Source of the DNA: an uncultured Oscillospiraceae bacterium
GTDB taxonomy: Bacteria; Bacillota; Clostridia; Oscillospirales; Oscillospiraceae
Direction: 5' to 3'
DNA: 19,047 bases
NCBI GenBank assembly: GCA_900754965.1
Contig: CAAEEO010000044.1
Location: forward strand, 1 to 19,047
The number at the start of each line of letters is the position of its first letter. The first letter of the stretch is position 1. Below the pieces are notes generated by a model. That model was not told the DNA's origin, did no database searches, and worked only from the letters and a program-made list of their open reading frames with translations. Positions 1 through 6,404 of this stretch are shown here, one piece after another. The position numbers and the translations under genes are program-made.

Positions 1-245
1 CGGCCAACATCCGTTCCGAGATCAACAAGGTTCCCCGGGATATGGGCATCGGCATTCTGGAGTGGCAGATGCGCGCAGGCAACGCAGCACCTCTGCACAC
101 CATCACCAAGCCCGGCGAGAAGAAACCCATCCTGGGCACTCCCGAGGATTGCGCAAACCTGATCACCTTCCTGGCTGACGATGTGGCCGCACGCTACATC
201 TCCGGCGCAGAAGTGAAGATCGATGCCGGCTGGTTGAATATGTAA
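1..245 (+). CDS. Short-chain dehydrogenase/reductase (SDR), C-terminal part
   Basis: Only the last 80 residues are visible. The reading frame is open from base 3 and runs off the left edge; the first in-frame ATG at 42 is internal to the domain. The end of the protein carries the standard SDR C-terminal signature: a helix of the PEDCANLITFLADD type, then YISGAEVKIDAGW before the stop, which is the last strand and substrate-lid end of the Rossmann fold. Family members are NAD(P)-dependent alcohol/ketone oxidoreductases. The catalytic Tyr-x-x-x-Lys and the cofactor loop lie outside the window, so cofactor and substrate cannot be judged. The stop is 50 bases before the CoA-transferase start on the same strand with no terminator between, so it is probably co-transcribed with it. 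A hydroxysteroid dehydrogenase role would fit the context but is inference. Confidence 0.85.
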   Translation, partial: ANIRSEINKVPRDMGIGILEWQMRAGNAAPLHTITKPGEKKPILGTPEDCANLITFLADDVAARYISGAEVKIDAGWLNM

Positions 246-295
246 TTAGAGTCGGGACATCCCGAAGATTATAGGAAGAAAGGAAGATTACAGGA

Positions 296-1648
296 ATGTC
301 TAAGTACTATACCGATTACTATGGAACTCATATGAAGTTCGACGAGTACCCCAAGTTTGGTATTTTGTCCAGTCTGAAGGTCATTACCACCGGTGTGAAC
401 ATTGCCGGTCCTTTTGCAGGCGCTATTATGGCTGAGATGGGCGCCCAGGTCATTCAGATCGAGCATCCCAAAATGCCCTGCTCCACCCGCGGCAACTACG
501 GTTACGCACAGGAGCACAGAAACGGCTTTGCAGTGGCAATGGATACCCACAGCAAACGCGGCCAGGAAGTGTTCAAGAAACTGCTGGCATGGGCTGACAT
601 TTGGATTGAGTCCGGCCGTCCCGGTGCGTATGCAAAGATGGGTCTGACCGATGAGTTCATCTGGGAGAACCTGAACCCGAAACTGTCCATCGTCCATGTT
701 TCCGGTTATGGTCAGTATGGCCCCGATAAGGACAAAGCAGCTTACGACGTTTCCGGTCAGGCAATGGGCGGCTATATGTATCTGAACGGTACCAGCCCCA
801 CGGCACCTCCGCTGAAAGTCAACCCCTATCTGTCCGACTATGCAACGGCTCTGAACGCAGCCATCCTGGGTCTGTCCCTGGTGGTGCATGCCAGAGATAC
901 CGGCGAGGGCGACAGCGCCGACTTGTCCCAGTATGAGACCATGTTCCGTCTGTTGGGCAGCTATCCTGCCGACTGGTTCAACCGCGGCTATCCCGGCCCC
1001 GGCGAGCCTGTCCGGTGGCGTACCGGTAACGTCAGCGACCAGTCCTGCGGTTTCTCCTTCTATGACTGCAAGGACGGCGGCACCATCTTCATCGGCTGCG
1101 TAGGCGCAGGCAACGTCAAACGCGGATACCCCATCTTTGGTCTGCCTCTGCCCGGCACCACCGATCCCGACATCTACGAGGGATTCACCGGCGCACTGAT
1201 TACCCTGCCTGTGGGCCAGCGCGTTGAGGCTGCTATTAAGAAGTACTGCTCCGAGCGCACCGTTGATGAGGTCGAGGCAGAACTGACAGCTGCCGGCGTG
1301 CCCAACCAGAAGGCATTCGGCCCCGAAGACATTCTGAAGAACGAGCAGTATGCAGCCCGTGAAGACATCATCACCTGGACCGACAGCGTCTACGGCGAGA
1401 TGAAGGGCGCAGGCATTATGAATAAGATCAAACGCAACCCCAGCAAGATCGTTGCACCCGCACCCACTCTGGGCGAGCACAACGTGGAAGTGTTCAAGGC
1501 TATGGGCTTTGACGACCAGTTCATTGATGAGATGTACGAGGCTGGCGAGTTTGCAGGCATGGATCCCAAGGAGACCGCAGAGCGTTGGAGACTGAAGGAG
1601 TGGAACTTCTTCTGGCGTCCCGACCAGGCAGAGAAACTGGGTCTGTAA
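296..1648 (+). CDS. Family III CoA-transferase, BaiF/CaiB type
   Basis: A 450-residue CoA-transferase of the CaiB/BaiF family (CoA_transf_3). Members move CoA between carboxylic acids in the cytoplasm through an enzyme-aspartyl-CoA intermediate. The protein opens with PKFGILSSLKVI and NIAGPFAGAIMAEMGAQVI (about residues 19-53), the family's N-terminal Rossmann-like fold. HVSGYGQYG follows at 134-142. Asp181 in NPYLSDYATAL sits where the catalytic Asp of CaiB and Frc lies. The middle region (FIGCVGAG, KRGYPIFGLPLPG, EGFTG, PVGQR) resembles bile-acid CoA-transferase BaiF/BaiK more than formyl-CoA transferase, judged from memory of those sequences. Length is slightly above the usual 400-430 because of about 18 extra N-terminal and 25 extra C-terminal residues. 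The ATG at 296 follows AAAGGAAG at a workable distance. It sits between the SDR and the flavoprotein, 63 bases before the latter. The CoA acceptor is unknown; carnitine-like or other acids remain possible. Confidence 0.9.
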   Translation: MSKYYTDYYGTHMKFDEYPKFGILSSLKVITTGVNIAGPFAGAIMAEMGAQVIQIEHPKMPCSTRGNYGYAQEHRNGFAVAMDTHSKRGQEVFKKLLAWADIWIESGRPGAYAKMGLTDEFIWENLNPKLSIVHVSGYGQYGPDKDKAAYDVSGQAMGGYMYLNGTSPTAPPLKVNPYLSDYATALNAAILGLSLVVHARDTGEGDSADLSQYETMFRLLGSYPADWFNRGYPGPGEPVRWRTGNVSDQSCGFSFYDCKDGGTIFIGCVGAGNVKRGYPIFGLPLPGTTDPDIYEGFTGALITLPVGQRVEAAIKKYCSERTVDEVEAELTAAGVPNQKAFGPEDILKNEQYAAREDIITWTDSVYGEMKGAGIMNKIKRNPSKIVAPAPTLGEHNVEVFKAMGFDDQFIDEMYEAGEFAGMDPKETAERWRLKEWNFFWRPDQAEKLGL

Positions 1649-1711
1649 GTTCTCTGCAATACTGAAGAGAAATCTTTTTGTTAATGGAATATATGAAAGG
1701 AGCAATTACAA

Positions 1712-3424
1712 ATGGGAAAATTTAATCCTGGTACATACGAAGGCCTGGCTTACGGCAACGGCTATGACAGCAAGCCCAGCAAGGTCAAAGTAGCAGTCAC
1801 TCTGTCCGAGGATCGCATTGAAGAAGTGAAGATCCTGGAGCACGGCGAGATCAAGGGCGTGGGCTACGGCCTGAAGACCTCTCCCGTGGAGACTCTCCCC
1901 GGCGAAATTGTGAAACATCAGTCTCTGGGTGTTCCTCCCGTCATCGGTGCAGAGAAGACCTCTAAGGCTATCATCAAAGCAGCCACCAAGGCAATCGCAG
2001 CCTCCGGTGCTGATACTGCTGCACTGTCCACCCCCATTCCCAGACAGAAACATGAGGACGAAGAGCGCACCGTGGACTTCCTGGTTCTGGGCGGCGGCGC
2101 AGGCGGTCTGGCAGCCGGCGTGGAAGCTCGTCAGCATGGCGAGGATGTGCTGATTGTGGAAGCAGCTGGCGTCACCGGCGGTTCCGCAGCACGCAGCGGC
2201 GGTAAAGTTATGGCTCCCGGCACCAAATGGCAGCATGCTGTTGGTATCTACGACAGCCCCGATATGCTGTATGAATACATGATGGAGCAGGGCAAGGGCA
2301 TGGTCGATCCTAAGAAGATCCGTTTCTTTGTGGATCGTGCATATGAGAACCTGCTGTGGCTGGAAGGCTGCGGCTGGAAGTGCCAGGATGTGGAGCCGAT
2401 CCACGAGAGCATCGTTCCCTGGCGTGTTTACAACAGCGAAGGCGGTTCTTACATGTGCGCTGGCCAGGGCGGCCATATCACCTACGCAATGCACGAGACC
2501 TACGAGCGCCTGGGCGGCGAGATCGTGTTCGAGTGCTCCCTGAAGAACCTGATCGTGGAAGACGGCGTTGTCAAGGGCGCTGTGTGTGAATACGCAGGCG
2601 GCGGCACGCTGACCGTCCATGCAAAGAACGTTCTGCTGGCAACCGGCGGCTTTGCTGCAAACCGCGAGAAACTGGAAGGCCTGTATCCCCAGATGAAGGG
2701 CTACTTCACCGACGTTCCCAAGACCAACGTGGGCAAGGGCGTGGAAGAGGCTGTGAAAGTCGGCGCCAAGGAATATGTCTCCCCCGGTGTGCAGGTTAAC
2801 TACATGAGCATTTCTTCCGCCATGATCGGCATCAAGGAAGAGGCTGGCCTGATTCTGGATGCAGACGGCCATCGTGTGGTCAACGAGTGGAGCTACCAGT
2901 ATGTGGTGGGCGACGCTCTGATGCGCACCAAGAAGGATCACGGCTGGTACGTGACCTGCGGTAACGAGACTTACGAGACCGTTAACCGCGCATTCGAGGC
3001 CGGCAAGACCTCCGACCCCAAGGACGTCTACGCAGACTCCCTGGAGGAACTGGCAGAGAAGATGGGCGTGGAGTACGCCACTCTGAAGGCCACTGTGGAT
3101 CGCTACAACGAGCTGTCCGAAAAGGGTGTTGACGAAGACTTCGGCAAACCCGCTGAGTTCATGTTCCCCATCAAGGGACCGAAATACGCTGCTTTCTACT
3201 ACACTCCCTGCATCACGGTTACCTTCGGCGGTCTGGAGACCGACCTGGCAGCCCGCGTGCTGGATGTGGACGGCAACATCATCCCCGGCCTGTACGCTAC
3301 CGGCGAGAGTGCTCCCACCGGTATCTACGGCACCATCTATCCGGGCTGCGGCACCTCTATCGGCAGCGCAGTTCTGTGGGGCCGTGTGGCTGCTGATATG
3401 GCAACCGGTCATCCCGTGTTCTGA
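1712..3424 (+). CDS. FMN_bind + FAD_binding_2 flavoprotein reductase, KSTD/fumarate-reductase-like
   Basis: A 570-residue two-domain flavoprotein. Residues about 8-98 form an FMN_bind domain. Residues about 120-565 form an FAD_binding_2 domain, with the dinucleotide loop VLGGGAGGLAAG at 125-136, the acidic strand end VEAAGVTGGSAARSGG at 149-164, and the late FAD contact PGLYATGE at 525-532. The C-terminal motif is TIYPGCGTSIGSA (541-553). Fumarate and urocanate reductases have an active-site Arg here (GANRLGG), whereas 3-ketosteroid dehydrogenases and related steroid reductases have Tyr-Pro-Gly-x-Gly. This points to reduction or oxidation of a ring C=C next to a keto group rather than fumarate. 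The FMN_bind attachment site is unusual: IGAE at 78-81 stands where SGAT is expected. There is no signal peptide, so the protein is cytoplasmic. The start follows AAAGGAG. It lies downstream of the SDR and CoA-transferase genes and ends before a cluster of hairpins. Substrate is unknown. Confidence 0.88.
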   Translation: MGKFNPGTYEGLAYGNGYDSKPSKVKVAVTLSEDRIEEVKILEHGEIKGVGYGLKTSPVETLPGEIVKHQSLGVPPVIGAEKTSKAIIKAATKAIAASGADTAALSTPIPRQKHEDEERTVDFLVLGGGAGGLAAGVEARQHGEDVLIVEAAGVTGGSAARSGGKVMAPGTKWQHAVGIYDSPDMLYEYMMEQGKGMVDPKKIRFFVDRAYENLLWLEGCGWKCQDVEPIHESIVPWRVYNSEGGSYMCAGQGGHITYAMHETYERLGGEIVFECSLKNLIVEDGVVKGAVCEYAGGGTLTVHAKNVLLATGGFAANREKLEGLYPQMKGYFTDVPKTNVGKGVEEAVKVGAKEYVSPGVQVNYMSISSAMIGIKEEAGLILDADGHRVVNEWSYQYVVGDALMRTKKDHGWYVTCGNETYETVNRAFEAGKTSDPKDVYADSLEELAEKMGVEYATLKATVDRYNELSEKGVDEDFGKPAEFMFPIKGPKYAAFYYTPCITVTFGGLETDLAARVLDVDGNIIPGLYATGESAPTGIYGTIYPGCGTSIGSAVLWGRVAADMATGHPVF

Positions 3425-3457
3425 TTTTCTTCCTTTCCATAATATGTGTATCGTCTT

Positions 3458-3477
3458 TCCGGCGGGAAACCGCCGGA
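3458..3477. other. Hairpin with GAAA tetraloop
   Basis: A perfect 8-bp stem (TCCGGCGG / CCGCCGGA) closes a GAAA loop, 34 bases after the flavoprotein stop. It has no T-run, so it is not a terminator by itself. It is the first of three hairpins in this spacer and may protect the 3' end of the operon mRNA. Confidence 0.6.
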
Positions 3478-3493
3478 GGGATGAAACGTAGGC

Positions 3494-3523
3494 CAACGAC
3501 GCATCCTTCGGGGTGCGTTGTTG
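3494..3523 (+). other. Long hairpin with UUCG tetraloop
   Basis: A 13-bp stem (3494-3506 with 3511-3523, two G-U pairs when read on the + strand) closes a C-UUCG-G loop, an exceptionally stable RNA tetraloop. The G-U pairs and the UUCG loop make it stronger in + strand RNA than in the antisense RNA. A GCCGTTTTG tract follows, so it could be a weak terminator or an mRNA 3'-stabilising element for the operon ending at 3424. Confidence 0.6.
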
Positions 3524-3542
3524 CCGTTTTGTGGGAAAAGAA

Positions 3543-3566
3543 AAACGCCCCGGCGGGGCGTTTTTT
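3543..3566. terminator. Bidirectional intrinsic terminator
   Basis: A 9-bp stem, AAACGCCCC / GGGGCGTTT, with a GGC loop is flanked by an A-run on the left and six T on the right. It can end transcription of the flavoprotein operon from the left and of the DUF1653 gene from the right, whose stop is at 3569. Confidence 0.9.
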
Positions 3567-3568
3567 CT

Positions 3569-3841
3569 TCAGCAGAGGGGTTCAAAGCGATGACTAAAGC
3601 TGCTGTCCGGATATTTCTTTCGGTCTACCGGAGACAGGAACATCTCCAGAGGGCGGGCATATAATCCGCCGTCCCCGTACAGGGCGCGATAGATCATCAG
3701 CGGCTCCCGTGTTTCGGAATGGGTGGCAATTCCTACGATCTCATAGAGATATCGATTCGGTTCCGCCGCCAGTTCTTCCGGGGTGAGAAATTCCCGTTTG
3801 AAGTGCTGAACCGTATCTCCGGGACAAAAGGGCAGTTCCAT
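3569..3841 (-). CDS. DUF1653 domain protein
   Basis: A 90-residue protein matching DUF1653: PGDTVQHFKREFLT near the start, YEIVGIATHSETREPLMIYRALYGD in the middle, and LYARPLEMFLSPV near the end. These small soluble proteins are widespread in bacteria and have no established biochemical role. The ATG at 3841 was chosen because GGGAGGTC lies seven bases upstream and the domain starts immediately after it; an extension to 3898 would begin in promoter-like DNA. A TATACT box with an extended TGC lies at 3869-3877 on this strand. The gene is transcribed away from the PurM-family gene, so the two share the spacer 3842-4018. Family assignment is firm; function is not known. Confidence 0.85.
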   Translation of the reverse strand: MELPFCPGDTVQHFKREFLTPEELAAEPNRYLYEIVGIATHSETREPLMIYRALYGDGGLYARPLEMFLSPVDRKKYPDSSFSHRFEPLC

Positions 3842-3868
3842 GTCAATGACCTCCCGTCTTTTTTCATC

Positions 3869-3898
3869 AGTATAGCAGACGCGGCGGCCGGCAGGCAA
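3869..3898 (-). promoter_or_regulatory. Promoter of the DUF1653 gene
   Basis: On the - strand, TTGCCT (3893-3898), an 18-base spacer and TATACT (3869-3874) preceded by TGC form an extended -10 promoter about 28 bases ahead of the start codon. The -35 match is moderate. Confidence 0.55.
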
Positions 3899-3936
3899 GA
3901 GATGACAGAGAATTTCGGAAAAAACGGCCTTGTTCC

Positions 3937-3965
3937 TTGACGAGGGGGGGAACAGTCGGTATAAT
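3937..3965 (+). promoter_or_regulatory. Sigma-70 promoter of the PurM-family gene
   Basis: TTGACG (3937-3942), a 17-base spacer containing a G8 run, and a perfect TATAAT (3960-3965). The expected start near 3972 leaves a leader of roughly 47 bases before the ATG at 4019, which follows AGGAGG. No riboswitch is visible in the leader. Confidence 0.8.
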
Positions 3966-4018
3966 CAAGAGGAAAACCATCGACCCCTACTATATAAGAT
4001 ACACATAGGAGGCATTCC

Positions 4019-5092
4019 ATGAGCGAGCAGAAAGAGTTTACCTACAAAAACGCCGGCATCAATATCAATGATACCGACGCCATCAAGCAGAGCATGGGCG
4101 AACTGATCAAAACTGACGATTCCCGTGTGCTCAACGGCCTGGGACCTTTCGCATCCCTGTATGACATCCACTTTCCGGAAATCAAAGAGCCGGTTCTGGT
4201 CCTGAAAGCAGAGGAACCCGGTTCCAAGCAGAAACTGGCTGCTGAGTACGGATATACCGAATCTGTGTGCCACGATATGATCAACCACCTGGTCAACGAT
4301 ACCGTGGTCATGGGCGCAACTCCGCTGGCGGTGCTGGACGTGATCGTCACCGGTTCTGTGGACGGGGACACCCTGAAACTGCTGGTCAAGGGCATGACTG
4401 ATGCCTGCCGGGAGAATGAGTGCGCACTGGTGGGCGGCGAGACTTCCATTCAGCCTCAGGTACTGGATGCCAACACCTATGTGCTGACTTCCTCCATGGC
4501 CGGTATTGTGGAAAAGAGCCGTATCATCGACGGTTCCAAGATTCAGATCGGCGACGCGGTGCTGGCAGTGGCCTCCAATGGCCTGCACACCAATGGATAC
4601 ACCCTGGTGCGGATGCTCATGGACTCTTACCCCGAAATCAAGGAGACCGTGATCTCCGACGGGGAGAACTTCCTGCAGCAGATTATGCGCCCCCACACCC
4701 CCTACTACAAAGCCATCAAGGCGCTGCTGGGTACCGACTTGATCCACGGTATGGCACACATCACCGGCGGCGGTATCGAGGGCAACCTGTGCCGGATCAT
4801 CCCTGAGGGCATGAAGGCGGAAATCGACCTGAGCAAGATTCGTCTGCTGCCTCTGTTCAAGTTTATCCGGGAGAAGGGCAATGTGGCCGATGCAGAGATG
4901 CTCAAGACCTTCAACTGCGGCGTGGGCTTTAACATTGTGGTGCCTCAGGAGGCCAAACAGGCTGTGATGGACCATGTGGGCAAGTTCTATGACTGCTATG
5001 AGATCGGCACCATCGTGGAGAGCGATGTGCCCGGCATCAAACCCAGCCAGACTGCAAAGAATATCCGTTTTGTCAATCAGCTGGTGTGGTAA
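4019..5092 (+). CDS. AIR synthase (PurM)-family protein, divergent
   Basis: A 357-residue member of the PurM/SelD/ThiL/HypE fold, closest to PurM (phosphoribosylformylglycinamidine cyclo-ligase, which makes AIR in purine synthesis). PurM landmarks include YKNAGININ (9-17), LVND (91-94), MGATPLAVLD (98-107), ALVGGET (136-142), GIVEKSRIIDGSKI (162-175), LHTNGYTLVR (189-198), AHITGGGIEGNLCR (246-259) and TFNCGVGF (297-304). The normally near-invariant SGTDGVGTKL loop reads LKAEEPGSKQ at 62-71. GGETAEMPG has become GGETSIQPQ, and AMCVND has become NHLVND. Those segments bind nucleotide, metal or substrate in PurM, so either the chemistry is altered or this is a lineage variant. The gene stands alone with its own promoter and terminator, away from any pur gene in the window. 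Family is confident; calling it a working PurM is not. Confidence 0.8.
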   Translation: MSEQKEFTYKNAGININDTDAIKQSMGELIKTDDSRVLNGLGPFASLYDIHFPEIKEPVLVLKAEEPGSKQKLAAEYGYTESVCHDMINHLVNDTVVMGATPLAVLDVIVTGSVDGDTLKLLVKGMTDACRENECALVGGETSIQPQVLDANTYVLTSSMAGIVEKSRIIDGSKIQIGDAVLAVASNGLHTNGYTLVRMLMDSYPEIKETVISDGENFLQQIMRPHTPYYKAIKALLGTDLIHGMAHITGGGIEGNLCRIIPEGMKAEIDLSKIRLLPLFKFIREKGNVADAEMLKTFNCGVGFNIVVPQEAKQAVMDHVGKFYDCYEIGTIVESDVPGIKPSQTAKNIRFVNQLVW

Positions 5093-5115
5093 TCCTTCGG
5101 GACCCCACCGGAACG

Positions 5116-5145
5116 AAAACGCCCCGCCGGAAGGCGGGGCGTTTT
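5116..5145. terminator. Intrinsic terminator after the PurM-family gene
   Basis: A perfect 13-bp stem, AAAACGCCCCGCC / GGCGGGGCGTTTT, with a GGAA loop, 23 bases after the stop codon. The T-run is short (four) and lies within the stem, so some read-through into the GNAT gene is possible; no clear separate promoter for that gene was found. Confidence 0.85.
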
Positions 5146-5176
5146 GCTGAAAAGAGAAGGAAGGGCGTGTGAGCAG

Positions 5177-5620
5177 ATGGAAATCCGGCAGGTACTGGGA
5201 GAGAAAAAGGCCTATCTGGACTTGCTGCTGTTGGCAGATGAGCAGGAGAGCATGATTGACCGCTATCTTTCCAGAGGAACCATGTATGTACTGGAAGAGA
5301 ACGGCGTGAAAAGCGAATGTGTCGTCACCGATGAGGGCGGCGGGGTTCTGGAACTGAAAAATCTTGCCACGGCGCCTGCGTGGCAGGGGAGAGGATATGG
5401 TCAGGCGCTGGTGGAGTTTCTTGCGGAGACCTATGCCGGGCAGTATACCGTTCTGCAGGTGGGAACAGGAGACAGTCCGGCAACGGTGCCTTTTTATGAG
5501 CGGTGCGGCTTTGTTCGCTCCCATGTGGTCAAAAATTTTTTCACCGACCACTATGACCACCCAATCTATGAAGGGGGCGTGCAGTTGGTGGATATGGTCT
5601 ATTTGCAAAGACCGCTGTGA
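5177..5620 (+). CDS. GNAT family N-acetyltransferase
   Basis: A 147-residue acetyltransferase of the GNAT fold. Motif A, the acetyl-CoA pyrophosphate loop, is visible as NLATAPAWQGRGYGQALVEFL at about 62-82, with the R/Q-x-x-G-x-G core QGRGYG. Motif B follows as FYERCGFVRS at 106-115. The overall shape resembles the YvbK-like subgroup of small-molecule acetyltransferases; the substrate cannot be predicted. The ATG at 5177 was preferred over a TTG at 5144 because that codon lies inside the preceding terminator, and the domain begins directly after the ATG. A purine-rich GAAGGAAGG tract lies about a dozen bases upstream, a loose spacing that suggests modest translation. It is probably expressed by read-through from the PurM-family gene. 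Confidence 0.82.
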   Translation: MEIRQVLGEKKAYLDLLLLADEQESMIDRYLSRGTMYVLEENGVKSECVVTDEGGGVLELKNLATAPAWQGRGYGQALVEFLAETYAGQYTVLQVGTGDSPATVPFYERCGFVRSHVVKNFFTDHYDHPIYEGGVQLVDMVYLQRPL

Positions 5621-5655
5621 GCGCTGCGACAGGCAGAGAATCGTGAAAAGAAAAC

Positions 5656-5688
5656 AGAAATGCCCCGGCCATTCGGCGGGGCATTTCT
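5656..5688. terminator. Bidirectional terminator between convergent genes
   Basis: The stem AGAAATGCCCCG / CGGGGCATTTCT (12 bp) has further CC/GG pairing in the loop. It lies between the stops of the GNAT gene (+) and the membrane protein gene (-). On the - strand it is followed by a T-rich tract, so it serves both. Confidence 0.8.
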
Positions 5689-5689
5689 G

Positions 5690-6205
5690 TTAGGGAAGAG
5701 CGGCAGTTTTTCTCTGTCTGTATCTTCCGTAAAAGAATCCAATCTCGAAAAACACGAAACAAAATGCCAGGGAGATCAGACCAGCAGAAAAACACGATGG
5801 GGATTCCAGATGCGCGCTGAAACAGAAGTATGTCAGTGGCAAATGGATGCCGTGGGCGACAAACCAGAATGCTCTGAGTAATACGTTTTGGTCAACCGTC
5901 TCCCATGGGAAATACAGCAGAACCGTGTAAAACACCGGAAACACAAAAAATAGCAGAGCGACCCGATGAGCACCTCTTTTTTCGCATTGGTAGCCACAGA
6001 AAAATGCATACGCCAGGAAGATACATACCGCAACCACAAACGCCGCATAAATCAATACATCTAACATCCCGTACCTTTGAAAATAACTACAGTAATCCAT
6101 CTCATCCTGCACCAAAAAGGCAAAAGCACCGATAATCGGCAAAACCAACCCATGGGCCAGGGTATATCCCAGTTTCACCCAGTTCTCCGTCCACCAATTT
6201 TTCAT
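5690..6205 (-). CDS. Small multi-pass membrane protein, unknown family
   Basis: A 171-residue, very hydrophobic protein with about five predicted membrane segments (roughly residues 14-32, 49-70, 80-100, 108-130 and 140-160) and a basic C-terminus RYRQRK. No catalytic or transport motif was recognised, and I cannot name a family. The ATG at 6205 is preferred to the one at 6214: AAAGGAG sits directly against 6214 with no spacer but is nine bases from 6205. The gene is transcribed in the same direction as rex but lies after rex's own terminator, so it probably has its own weak promoter in 6222-6360. None was clear beyond AT-rich DNA there. It could be a small stress or envelope protein; no function is claimed. 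Confidence 0.7.
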   Translation of the reverse strand: MKNWWTENWVKLGYTLAHGLVLPIIGAFAFLVQDEMDYCSYFQRYGMLDVLIYAAFVVAVCIFLAYAFFCGYQCEKRGAHRVALLFFVFPVFYTVLLYFPWETVDQNVLLRAFWFVAHGIHLPLTYFCFSAHLESPSCFSAGLISLAFCFVFFEIGFFYGRYRQRKTAALP

Positions 6206-6368
6206 GAAACCCATCTCCTTTCTGCACCACGATTTGAATAAACATTCCTTTTGTCCTTATTTTAACATTTTTTGAGGAATTGGAAGTGTTTTTTTACGGG
6301 CAGGCAGAACCTCTGCGGAAGATTTCTGCCGACCTCCGAAAAACGGTGTGCATCTTGCCGAAAACAAA

Positions 6369-6399
6369 AAAGCCCCTCGGCCATTGGTCGGGGGGCTTT
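6369..6399 (-). terminator. Intrinsic terminator of rex
   Basis: A 14-bp stem with G-U pairs (6369-6382 with 6386-6399) and an ATT/AAT loop. Read on the - strand it is followed by a TTTTTTGTTTT tract. It starts six bases after the rex stop. Confidence 0.88.
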
Positions 6400-6404
6400 C
6401 ATAA

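Noticed and set aside
251..266. Small palindrome TCGGGACATCCCGA between the SDR and the CoA-transferase
   Set aside because: The loop is too short for the full stem, there is no T-run and it cannot be a terminator; it was not convincing as an operator.
1..3424. Assigning the first operon to carnitine metabolism (cai)
   Set aside because: CaiB similarity is real, but no caiA, caiC, caiD or transporter homologue is present and the flavoprotein is not an acyl-CoA dehydrogenase.
5144..5176. Upstream TTG start giving an extra 11 residues to the GNAT protein
   Set aside because: The TTG lies inside the preceding terminator stem and has no ribosome site.
269..5608. Three very long open frames on the - strand (269-1705, 1706-3496, 3965-5608) opposite the CoA-transferase, flavoprotein and PurM-family genes
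   Set aside because: They have Cys/His-rich low-information sequence, no family motif and no ribosome sites. Their openness follows from the codon bias of the real genes on the + strand.
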